A stretch of DNA of 64,000 nt from Primula veris (taxonomy: Eukaryota > Streptophyta > Magnoliopsida > Ericales > Primulaceae), in assembly GCA_963682055.1 (NCBI GenBank), contig OY821740.1, positions 45,590,795 to 45,654,794 of the forward strand, given 5' to 3'. The notes under the pieces were generated by a model. The model had not been told where the DNA came from. It did not search any database and was given only the letters and a program-made list of their open reading frames with translations. The translations under genes were made by a program, and so were the position numbers. Positions 25,790 through 36,800 of the stretch are shown in pieces; the stretch's first letter is position 1; the number at the start of each line of letters is the position of its first letter.

Positions 25790-26910
25790 TGTTTGGTTAA
25801 TGATTTGTTGTTGTAACTTTTAACATGTTAAGTATGTCACGGTAGTCTAATTGGATCAAAGGAGTTTTATATCAATCTGTGGTTCATCTGCTACTGTTAT
25901 TGATTTAATGAGCATAATTTTATTTTTATTTTATTTTTTTGGTTTGTTAACTTTGATATAAGATGGGCTTTTTAATGAGTTCTTTAACATGGGAACCTGA
26001 AAAAGAAAAATATATCTACTTGTTTATTGGAGTTTACTTAAAATTATCAAAGAGGCAGATACAAAAATACAATATTATTTGGTATAAGTGGAGTTTTTTA
26101 CGGTTCACCTGGTAATGTTCTTGCTTTAATGAATATTACTTATATTGGTTAGCTGGGTTTTTGAGTTTGTTCTATTATCTTTGACAGGGGAGGAACTAAA
26201 TACGGGGTAAAAGGGGCCAAAGCACCCCTCATATTACGAAAAACACGAAACTTTCCATGTATTTTATTGAAAATTTGACTATTATATCATTTCAGCACCC
26301 CCCATAATTACAAAATAGTATATACATATAATTCAGCCCCACCCATATATAAATCCTAGTTCCGCCACTGATCTTTGATATTCAGGGAATAAATTGGTCT
26401 TGTCATTGGTTTCTTGAACTTACTCACGTAGGCAACTCATTAAGACAAATCAAAACGCATTATTATTGAATTTACTTAAGATGTATCCAAGAGGCGAATG
26501 CATATTATAAAAATCAAATTATCTTTGTGTATGAGTGGAGGTATGTTTTATTATTAAAAGTTCCAATTAGGCAGTAGAATTATCTTTTGTAATCTGAGTA
26601 CACCGTCTCAGATTCGATAATTAACATGTTTAGTCTCACAAACCCTAATCGGAGAGCGACCCACAAAGTCATATTATCTGTTGTAATTTAGTTGTTTGGT
26701 CAATATTTCTTGTTGTCACTTTTAACATGTTAAGTATGTCACGACAGTTTAATCGGATCAAGAGTTTTTATCTTGCTGTCACATCCCATCAATTCATAGT
26801 TCATTTAGTGAGCATAAATTTTTATTTTTTTCATTTTTGTTTTATTATCTTTGATATACAGAGAATAATCAGGCTTTTCATTGGGTTCTTCAACTTGGTA
26901 ACCTCATTAG
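25790..26910 (+). repeat. Diverged tandem duplication, period about 0.9 kb
   Basis: TTTTAACATGTTAAGTATGT, GATCAAAG, GAGCATAA and the downstream Ser/Thr-poor AT sequence at 25790-26000 recur at 26690-26910. The leader motif TCTCACAAACCCTAATCGG at 26635 repeats that at 25219. The unit therefore includes part of the promoter-proximal leader. Confidence 0.65.
26185..26370. mobile_element. hAT-type MITE
   Basis: This 186-bp insertion has terminal inverted repeats CAGGGGAGGAACTA and, reversed from the right, CAGTGGCGGAACTA. It is flanked by a perfect 8-bp target-site duplication ATCTTTGA (26177-26184 and 26371-26378). The 8-bp duplication and CAG-starting TIR are diagnostic of the hAT superfamily. 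It is non-coding. Confidence 0.85.
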
Positions 26911-29004
26911 GACAAATCAAATTGCTCGTTTAAGAGGCCAATATACAATACGAAAAAACATTTATTTTTTGTATGCGTGGAGTTTTTGTTATCAGAAACT
27001 CTTAAGGCACTAGAATTATATTTTCTGATCTTTATGCACCATCATTGCATATCTATTTTGCCACTGATAGTTGTTGGTTTCTGGATCTATTGGGCTTGAA
27101 ACTGAATTTGATTCTCTTTGCATAGTTTAGAAATATTATTGCGTGTTGTCAAAACAATTTATTTCTTATTCTCCTCCGCTACTTTCGTTGGATCAATCTG
27201 TCCAGTTTCCAATTAACGAGATTACATGTTATAATATGATTCCTGGACTGATTTTTTTATTCTCGATGGGTTTGATATGCTTTCTTGAAAACCAAACTTG
27301 ACTAATAATATGACTTCTCTGTTACTTGGGAGTCTAAAAAAAGTAGTTTCAAATTTCAAAATTTGATATATAATTTTGTTCTTTGCTGTTCTAGATAACA
27401 TTTATCTGTTTATATGCTCTGGTTCTCAACCTTCTTGCTTACGAACATATTCACTTATGAAGACAGGAGATGTCAGCACCTAGGTAGTTGTCACAGGGTC
27501 AATTTTTCAATTCCAGAAACCCAGAACTAAGATGCTAACAGTAGTCATGCTTATGGATCTTCGTTTTGTTCTTTTAGGTTTCCTGTAGCCATTTATACTT
27601 TGTTTAAAACTCTCTTTACATTCATTTTCTTTGTATGCCACTGTCGAGTTTGAAGGCACCCTAAAGTCGTTTTCATATTATTTTTTTCCTTTAACATTTG
27701 CAACTACTTTTGAATTATGGATTGCTTGCTTTTGTTCAGAATTGTGGTCGGGGAGAAAAATTATCTCCATACTGCGCTCCAAGAGGTATTCTGAAGGCCA
27801 GGGTTGGTACCAAGAGTACACAACCCTGATTTGCCAATTGGTTCTGCTCTTTTACTTGATAGAAGAGTAATAATTTGCCAAATGAACATGTCTTTACTTG
27901 ATAGGAGGATAATAACTTGACTTGGAGTATTTAGTATATTTACCGTGTGTTTAACTGTAGGATGAAAAAAGAACTATAATCTGGGAACACGGATGGTAGA
28001 CTCCGACCTGAGTTTTCTGTAAGTTACATATGTTTCTAAAAGTACTGAACAACTAACCAACAATCTCTTTCTCATAAATCTAGTTGGTACCTGGAACAGA
28101 AACCTTGATCAGTACGTATATTATGATTTTAAACTGTTTTATATGAACATTTATACAGAATCATCATGAAACTCGTCAGTTTTGTTGGTGTACTAACAGT
28201 TATTTCTACTTCATCTTATTAGTTTTGTTTTTAAACGTAATGGTAAGAGTTCTTAACATATTATATATTAAGATAGTTTAGTATCATATCACTGGTGTAT
28301 ATATATATATATGAAGGGTACAACAGAATTTTTAAATATTTGATGAAAATAGTTTTCTGGAGTGCGTATGTACATTTTATAGGTTATCGTTGATTTTATG
28401 TTATAGAACACTGCAATGACATCTATTTACATAGATAATTAAGGGTTTATTCCTTTTTTTATTAATTATATTTACTCTTCTTGTTTGATTGTAGGTTGTA
28501 TTATTTCTTCTTTCTTGGTGATACTTTTTTGGTTTCCAGAGATGGTCCACCCGGCATATAGTAAAAAGACAGATATGTATTCCCATTTTTTTTTCCTTTC
28601 ATCGTCCCTGGTCCTTGAATCTGTATAATTGGAGTGTCATTATTATGATTGACGATTTAGTCGTCTCAAAAAGTAATTGTGTAACATGCAAAGTATAGGG
28701 GTTAGACAAATAGCGTATCCATTCAAGTAATATTGTAAAAGAAGTTGGACAACCCAACTTTATAGAAAAACGTAAACACGATAAATGCAAGGGTGGTGAA
28801 TATCACAGAGTAGTAAATGTATTGTAATAATTTACAGTTGTAAGGAAAAACGTAGCCCTGCCTTTGAAGGCCCTTGCAAATTGTTGACCATGCTACCTTT
28901 GGAGCCAGCTCTGTTTGAAATGTAAATGAGCAACTTTTGTTTTGTTTGAGTTGCTTAACCGAGTGCTTTACCATTGATGTTAGATTTGGTATAGACGTAA
29001 AACA

Positions 29005-29077
29005 GGGCATTTGATCTAGTGGTATGATTCTCGCTTAGTTTTGCGAGAGGTCCCGAGTTCAATTCTCGGAATGCCCC
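29005..29077 (+). pseudogene. tRNA-Pro pseudogene, copy A
   Basis: GGGCATTTGATCTAGTGG through GAATGCCCC matches plant tRNA-Pro throughout the acceptor, D and T arms. The anticodon stem CTCGC/GCGAG is intact, but the loop reads TTAGTTTT, eight bases rather than seven, with no proline anticodon. The acceptor stem GGGCATT/AATGCCC pairs perfectly. It is judged a pseudogene because of the loop lesion alone. Confidence 0.8.
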
Positions 29078-29296
29078 TATAAAATTAAGCATTTGATTTA
29101 ACCCAAAAACAAAAGCTATGATCGCCATTTCTTACCTGGACCAATAGAATTACACGCATGGTAAAGGAAATGTGTGGGTTTAAACATAATTTAGTCTGCA
29201 TAGAATTTTGTTTTGATGAATCTCTGATCTCCTGATTATTAACGTAGCTAAACTTGTATAATATGAACTCAAGCATCATAAAGAAACTGTATAATC

Positions 29297-30207
29297 CTAT
29301 GAAGCACCGGTACGCCAAAAATGGGTCTCGTACCGGTACCCGGTACGAACTTGGTAGCGGTACGAGTTAGGTACGGCCCGGAAGGTACCAGTGTAGTACC
29401 CCAAAAAAAAGGCGCGGTACCGCCGCGGTACGTTCTGGGTACGTCATGGAACTTTGCGTAAAAAAAATTAAACCGAACTCTCAGCCTCTCTCCCGCCGTC
29501 CTCAGCCTCCGATCTAGTCCAGGTATGTAACGAATCTCACTTTTACACCGTTTCTCTTTCTTCTGAGTTTTAAAAAGTAAAACGTTTAATTCCTTTATGA
29601 GAGAGAGCACGCGAGTCACACAATAAAGATTTCCTTTAGTATTAAGTTGTGACTTGTAATGATAGTAGTATCCTCTGGACAAATTTCTCAGACTTATTAT
29701 TAAATTAAAGCCACATGTTGCTACTTTCTTAGCTTTGTAAGATTATTTAATATTGATGACACTTGCACGAGACAACTTATTTTCCCTTTTGTCAAAAGGT
29801 TGCTACTATTTTATTTCTTACCATAGCAGAGTATATAATTAACTGTACTATTTATGAGTTAAAATAACGATACCTATGTTTCTAACTTTGTAAGATTTTT
29901 GGAATGACTTTTACTGCTGTATTACAAGTAAATATGCCACTTTTTCGTCGTCGAATGCAAATCATCCTCTATAGGAGTGTGTGAAGAGTTATAAAAAATA
30001 GGCCACTAGGGGTGGTGGAAATGATAAATGGTAGTCTGATGATTCATTCTTGTGGTTTTGTTTGTCATTGTTATGACATCATTGATGCAGCCTTAAATGT
30101 TTTTTGATTTGTATGTATGTATTTTTTTATTTTTTTATGTATGTGTATGTGTGTATATGTATTCCTGTATTGTACCCGTACCGTGTACCTGTACTAGTGC
30201 TTCATAG
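29297..30207. mobile_element. Non-autonomous hAT element inserted in copy A of the duplication
   Basis: Terminal inverted repeats are CTATGAAGCACCGGTAC and, reversed, CTATGAAGCACTAGTAC. Flanks TGTATAATC (29288-29296) and TGTCTATC (30208-30215) fit an 8-bp target duplication with slight decay. The paralogous copy B has the uninterrupted site ACTGTATATCTATACTTGG near 32030, which confirms insertion. The left subterminal part is GC-rich with many GGTACC/CGGTAC motifs. No transposase is visible. Confidence 0.75.
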
Positions 30208-31743
30208 TGTCTATCTATATTTGGTTGTTTAGGTTAGGTCATCATTTACCTTCACTAAGGTGTTGAAAATTTTCCTTTCCCTTTTCAGCCTCCTATTTTC
30301 CTCTCTGATGTCCTTTTGGCATTGTTCTTAATTCCTAAAAGAGTAGTTGCACAAAAAATTAAGAAATAGGCTGCTTAGATATATCATTGTAATTTCGACA
30401 TCAACCTGGAGTTTACCTTATTGCTCTTGCCTTTGTTTATCTTCATTAAGTAAAAATATTCTATTGTTTTGTAGGATGGGGGAAGATTTAATTTGGCAAC
30501 GAGGATGGTAGACTTGAGTTTCTCAAACTGAAAGCTTTCAGTTACATGAGATATGTTTCTAAAAGTATTTAACAACTTACCAAACTTCTCTTTCTCAAAA
30601 AATTGTTTGGTACTTAGAACAGAGACCTTAATAGAAACTATGTATGTTTTGATTCAGACCTGTTTTATATAAACATTTAACAGAAATACGGAATCATCCT
30701 TGAAATGCGTTTATCTTTATTGGTGTACGAACAGTATTTTCCTCTTTATCTTCCTCTCACCGTCCCTAAATAATAGTCCATTGCTATATACGTGCAACTT
30801 TGAAACGTAAATCTATTTTACCTAAATTGTCTAAATGTAAATTTTGTAAAAGCTAATCACATAGTTGAGTTATTAAAATAAATGATTAACTTTTGTGATA
30901 AAGATTTGCTTCTCAGAGGCGGTCCCCGCATTTGGCAATCCAGGTTTTGGTCCAAATTTTGAACTTATGGTAATTAGGTCTGTTCTCTAAGAAGTTGAAC
31001 TTTTTATTGGTTAAGTATTTTTTTTGAATCAATTATTTGGCAGACCACCAACTCTTAGTGGCCCTGTCTCATCTAATGGTGGCATCTTGCAGTTCACAGA
31101 TTTGGGAACTATCTCTTCTTCACCTAGAGGACAAGGTTTTGGCCTGTGGGAGTCAGAGATTTGCTTATATATAAATTATGTAAGCACATATATACATATA
31201 CGGTAATCTATAAACACCTATCATATCTTCAACTTTTGTTTAACAAATATATATAGCGAATCATAAGACCAAACAAGTATTTAATAGAAAAATAGGTACA
31301 CGTATTCCCATTTTAATAGATATCAGATACTGTTTTTAGTAGAAACATTTACATGTTTCAATGGTTTCATTTGCCCTAGTTCCTTAAGTTTAGCATCGGA
31401 GTCCCATTTGTATGATTGAACATTTATTTTTATCAATGTTATTGTGTAACGTGTAAACTTAGGGACCACAGATATATTTTATGATTTATATGTATCTTAA
31501 AAGATAGTAGAAGAGGTTAGACAACTCAACTTAATAAAAACGTAAAAAAGAATACAGGGGTGGTGAATATCGCAAAGTAGTAAATGTAGTGTAATAATTA
31601 ACATTACAAGGAAAAATGTGCCCCTACCTTTTATGGGAATCCCTTACAAATTGCTAACTGAAGCTCCCCTCGGAGCCGGCTCTGTTTGAAATGCAAGATG
31701 TCAACATTACCATTGATTTAATAATAGTTATAGACGCTAAACA

Positions 31744-31815
31744 GGGCATTTGGTCTAGTGGTATGATTCTTGCTTAGGGTGTGAGAGGTCTCGAGTTCAA
31801 TTCCTGGAATGGCCC
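31744..31815 (+). pseudogene. tRNA-Pro (AGG) pseudogene, copy B
   Basis: GGGCATTTGGTCTAGTGG is followed by an anticodon arm with loop TTAGGGT (anticodon AGG). The T stem has a mismatch (TCGAG/CCTGG), and the acceptor 3' strand carries an extra G (AATGGCCC), which breaks pairing. It is the paralogue of the copy at 29005 but carries different lesions. Confidence 0.75.
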
Positions 31816-33366
31816 TTACCAATTGAAGTTTTACTAAACCCAAAAACAAAAAGTTCGGGATGTTGTTTGTGCACATGCACTAATAGAATCATTTGCACGC
31901 ATTAGTAAATAAAAATGTGAGATTTTTATAATTTAATCTGCATATGTATTTTTTCGCGATGAATCTCCGACGTCCTGATTATAGTCTGAGCTGAGCTTGT
32001 AAAATTTCTCCTCTAGTATCATAGAGTAACTGTATATCTATACTTGGTGGTTTGGGTTGTCTTTCACCTTTAAGAAGAATGTTGACTTGAGGTGTTGAAA
32101 TCTTTTTTATTCTTTTTCGTACTGCTGCCCAACGTCATATACTCCGTAGTGATGTCTTTTTGGCATTGTTATTGACTCTTAGAAGAGCAGTTGCACAGAA
32201 AATTCAAAAAGAGGTTGCTTAGATTGATTACTGTAGATTGGATATTGCTCCTGGCTCCTGTAGTTTACCTGATTTCTCTTGCCTTCGTATATCTTCGTGA
32301 AGTTGAACATTCTTGTGAGTAGTTAATCGTATATACGAATTTACTTGTTTTGTGATGGGATGCAAGTTGTTATTAATCAAAGCACAAAACAACACTGCTA
32401 TTCTTCATCACACTGACACAGTCTACGTGTAATGTAGTCCCGGATATATTTTTCGATTTATTATTTTTCGTAGTCTACTATCCGCAAACCTTGATGCATC
32501 CTTTCCTTAGATAACAAAACAGCTCTGGTGGTGGTGAGTTTTTTTTTTCCATGTAATAACTCAATTTCTTTTCATTGGTTAATTTCTACCACGTGGGATG
32601 ATGATAAGTACACAAATTCCCTACCGCATAGCATGATGTTCATGTAATGATCTGCACTTGACGAGGTGTCAAAATGTATTGCCTTTTTCATTGATTCTAT
32701 AGGAACTTTGACCTGTAGAAGCACCTATGAAAGGGTATTGTTCGTTTTTTTTTTCATTATGGTGATTGTCTCTTATGATTCTAGTTATCGTAATTTGTAT
32801 ACTGAACTTTATGTTCATAAGTCTGACTGCAGAAACATATTTTTAATCCCAATTTCGTTCTATAGACAGTTTCACTGTGATTCGTTCTTTCTAGACCATT
32901 GCATTGCGCCAAAGGTGGCATCCCTGCTTTATTACAAATTTCGTGCAACTTTATCTTTAACAACAATATGTCAACCTATTTAAGAGTTAAGACAATCGTT
33001 TCATGTTGAATATTGATTTAATTTCTTTTTAATAAAGTTTTTTTTTGACAACTAAAGTTAATCCGACATGTACTTTTCTGTTTACTAACAAATGGAAGCT
33101 ACTTATTCTCGCAGATTGGAACTGCAAAATTTAGTTTGATTACCAACTAATGTTCTGTTTAAAATCAAGTTATTTGCAAGTGTAATCATTTCCTGTTGAG
33201 GGTGTTTCTTTTACAACCTTTTTTGTCCAGATGACACACCCGAAGGTAGATTAGATATTGCTTAATATTTGTAACCCAATTCCAATTTCTGATTTTGAAA
33301 CAGAAATATCGAAACTGGCAATAGTAGTTTACTTTAAGCCCCTTAATTTTTTCATATTTTCTAGCT

Positions 33367-33564
33367 TATGCTTTATCCAGTGGGTTTTTTCAAAGAAGCT
33401 AGAAATTAGCATAAACCATTCAGCAAACTATCAGATAAGATAAAGGAATAATATGTACCCGTCAGTATGCTTTATCCAGTGGGTTTTTTCAAAGAAGCTT
33501 GAAATTAGCATAAACCATTCAGCAAACTATCAGATAAGATATAGGAATAATATGTACCCGTCAG
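33367..33564 (+). repeat. Near-identical 99-bp tandem duplication upstream of PLC-B
   Basis: Copies 33367-33465 and 33466-33564 differ at only two positions (GCTAGAAA/GCTTGAAA, TAAAGG/TATAGG). They end 250 bp before the PLC-B ATG. Confidence 0.92.
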
Positions 33565-33814
33565 TATGTTTTATGTACATATTGTACATTTCTTCATTAA
33601 TATCTCTTTTTGTTAATAGTATCTTGTAGTGGACGGGAGAATAGTTTAAGTTGCTCCTTGATAAATTGAGTAACATATACTTCTACAACAAGCAACCTTA
33701 AAGAATGAGATGCAAGAAACTTTATTCCGAGCTTGTATTATTTATTTATCAATATACATAAATTGTTTGAAATATTATTGAAATGAGATATACATAGAAC
33801 TGTTTCTTAAAAAA

Positions 33815-36800
33815 ATGGAAAATGATTACCAAGGTTTCCTATCAAAGTCTATAGCTAAGCAATCTTTCAGCGTCTGTTTCTTTTTCAGACGAAGGTTTAG
33901 GCTAAGGGCTATTGAGCCACCTGAAGATGTGAAAATATTGTTTGAGAGTTACTCAGAGGATGGGATAATGAGTGTTGATCACTTGGTGCGGTTTCTGGAA
34001 GAGTGCCAAGAAGAGAGAAACGCGACAAAAGAATATGCAGAGTCCATTTTCAGTAGCCTAAGATACTTCAAATTTTTCCAGCGGAGAGGATTACATGCTG
34101 AAGCATTTTTCCGGTATCTTCTCAGCGACATCAATTCCGTTCATCCTTCTAACAAGGTCCGGTTTCTTCATTATTTTTTTGGATAAATGTTTCTTAGGTT
34201 TTTCCATCTTCTGGGGTAAATAATTATCTTTATTCAAGCGTTCCTAAATTTCAACAATCTGGATTGTCGCTGCTTCTAATCTTTTCATTATGCTAAGCAG
34301 GACATAATATCTAGAAGGGATCATTTCGCCATTAAAAGTAGTAAAGAAAAAATAATAAGCAAGAGAACATAAAAAATACCAAGCAGACACTTAGTAATTC
34401 AATTTGAAGCAAGATAGAGATATTAGGATGTTATATGTTTTTTTTTCAAAAGCGACTTAATATCACATACCAACGAGGTTTTTTCGTCTGCTCTTAACAT
34501 TACTATAGTATAAGGATATTTTGGTAATCCTTTGATTTTGTTCCTGCGATTGTGACTTCCTATGTTTGTTAAATGGGAAATTATTTTTGAGACAACACAA
34601 AATCTATCTTTTTTGTGTCTTTTACGTCTTCCCAGCATTTGGTTTGATAGTCTACTTTCCTCATCATCATCATCAAACTATATCTATTTTCCTGCTTTAG
34701 TTTTATCTTAAGAGAATAGTTCATCCTGCCAAGGTTCTCTTATCTACAGGTTTGATGAAGTTTTTTATTGCTTTTGGATTTTGTTCTTCAATAATATTTA
34801 GAGATCCACTTTTTGGGTTTTGGTTGAAAATGTTGGGGCTTCGCGATGTTTCATCGTTTACAAGAAGTATGCTATACTGTTATTAGTTGTATAGACTCAC
34901 TATTAATTTATTCTGTGCTTTAACAAATTTTCTAAAAAAATGATATTCTGCTTGCTTAATAACTGAATTGTTTGCATATGTAGTCATATTAAGAAAAAAA
35001 TTCTGCATGCAGGTCTGTGATGATATGAGTGCTCCTTTAGCTCACTATTTCTTATACACGGGTCACAACTCGTATCTAACAGGAAACCAACTTAGTAGCG
35101 CTTGCAGTGTTGAGCCTATTATAAGAGCACTAAAGAGAGGTGTGAGAGTAATTGAGCTCGACTTGTGGCCAAACAAAAAAAGAGACGGTGTTGATGTACG
35201 CCATGGAGGGTATGAAAATCAATCACAGTAATAGTTTCCACTACTTTACTTTGATTTTCCGCTGAAATTTGGTGTTGTTAGTATTCTCTTTTTCTAAGAT
35301 TTGTGTCTTAATATTCATTTTTACAAAAAAAAAAGGAGATTACTGACATAAGAAAATTCAGAATCTGAGAATGGTAATGTCGTAACGAGCACCAAGATCA
35401 GTATCACATTTTTTTTTTGAAAGAAACATATAAGATTTGTGTTCTATGTGATATTCTGTGTGGAACCACAAGGAAATATTAAGTGGTATTTTAGGGGAAA
35501 TTAATCTTTTGTACCCTAACCTATACAAAAATTTCGACTTGATACCCTGACCTCCCGTTTCCTTTATTTAGCACCCGAACGTATTGAAACCAGACGATCA
35601 ATAACCTTGAGATAACTTCTTGGATGGTAAATGCGATTTTACCAAAATACCCTTGTAGCTAGATACACCTTTATACCTTAACCTGTAAAAAAAATCGATT
35701 TTGTATCATAACCTTCACTCTTCTCTGTTTAATACTCTTTACTCAAGGTAAACGCACTAATTACTTCCGTTATAGAACTTGATCAAAATACCGCTACTTA
35801 TTTCACTTAATTATTGCCACGTTATCACTCTTGTCAATAAAAGGAAATGCTAATCAAGTGTGAAAATGCAAAATCGTTATGCTTTAATAATTGTTTATAA
35901 AATATATCACAAAACATTAATTATGCAAAAAGTATATAAAAAAATATTGCCACACCGTGTACACCCATATCTCCAATTCAGCCTCATCCTCATAGGTAAC
36001 ACTCACCACACACACACACATACATATTGAATATTAATTTTGATAACATTCTCATTTTATAATTGTTTATGATCTTGGATTTAAATTATTGGTAAGATAC
36101 TTGGTGACGTCGTAAATTTCGTTTAAGTTAGGACCTTAAAATTAGGGAGATGTAACTACATTTACGTAAGTTTATAGTACTAAATTGAAAAAAAGGAAGG
36201 TTAGGGTACAAAATCGAAATTTCTGTATAGGTTAGGGTACAAAAGTGTAATTTTCTCTCAGCTTAATTGTGAAAAGTCTATTTTACCCCTGATGACGGAA
36301 GAAAAACCTTTATAGATTAGGGTACAATAAGTGTAATTTCCTGTATTATTTTACTATGATAAGGCAGTATTATTTGAAATCAGATTTGCACCTTCATGTT
36401 GTCAGCGTAAGGGATTTTTCTTAAATTTTAACCCTCCCAACGGGTTTCTTTTCTTATGATCAATGCATCATGAGTATTATACAGGACCTTAAACATGTAA
36501 AGGTGACGTATTTACATTTCTAGTTTCCTACTATGTTTCTCTAGTCCTTCTCCTAGCCATATTCTCTTGCTCAAATTGGATGTTCTAAGAATAAAAAAAA
36601 CTATTCTGTGTTTTTTTCTCTGTGATTAGGGCTCTGACAGCTCCAGTAGGGCTCATCACATGTTTGCGGGCAATTAAGGAATATGCATTTTTGGCTTCTG
36701 AATATCCTGTTATACTAACGTTCGAAGATCATCTTACTCCAGATCTTCAAGCTAAAGTGGCTCTTGTGCGTAACTTGATACACCGCATACTGAAAATTAT

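Larger units (their letters stand above)
27961..32340 (+). repeat. Segmental tandem duplication (copy A about 27961-30470, copy B about 30471-32340)
   Basis: Both copies start with a GGATG...GGATGGTAGAC block, share ATATGTTTCTAAAAGTA and TTGGTGTAC blocks, then GGTGGTGAATATC with GTAGTAAATGTA, then a tRNA-Pro-like gene, then CATAAAGAAACTGTATA. Copy A is longer because of the hAT insertion at 29297-30207. The flanking tail GATGTCTTTTTGGCATTGTT is also shared (30307 and 32151). Divergence is substantial, so the duplication is old. Confidence 0.8.
25164..33814. other. Non-coding region between the promoter-like segment and PLC-B
   Basis: No protein-coding exon is recognised. The region is built from duplicated segments (25312-25580, 25790-26910, 27961-32340, 33367-33564), two hAT-type insertions and two decayed tRNA-Pro genes. 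A slightly GC-richer patch at 31021-31160 is open (GRPPTLSGPVSSNGG...) but lacks an ATG and a recognisable family. Confidence 0.5.

Noticed and set aside
29205..29250. Box C/D-like TGATGA...CTGA downstream of the tRNA-Pro relic
   Set aside because: Spacing is far too short for a snoRNA, and the second copy does not conserve the boxes.
29269..29682. 137-aa open frame on the minus strand
   Set aside because: It lies mostly within the GC-rich end of the hAT element (GGTACC-type repeats) and has no domain; openness comes from composition.
31021..31206. Open GC-richer patch (GRPPTLSGPVSSNGG)
   Set aside because: It starts with TTG, not ATG, has no clear splice sites or recognised family; kept only as a remark.
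33869..33888. Good-looking splice acceptors TCTTTCAG and TTTTTCAG at the PLC-B N-terminus
   Set aside because: The sequence upstream of them ([10 protein letters not shown]) aligns with the conserved plant PLC N-terminus, so it is coding, not intron.
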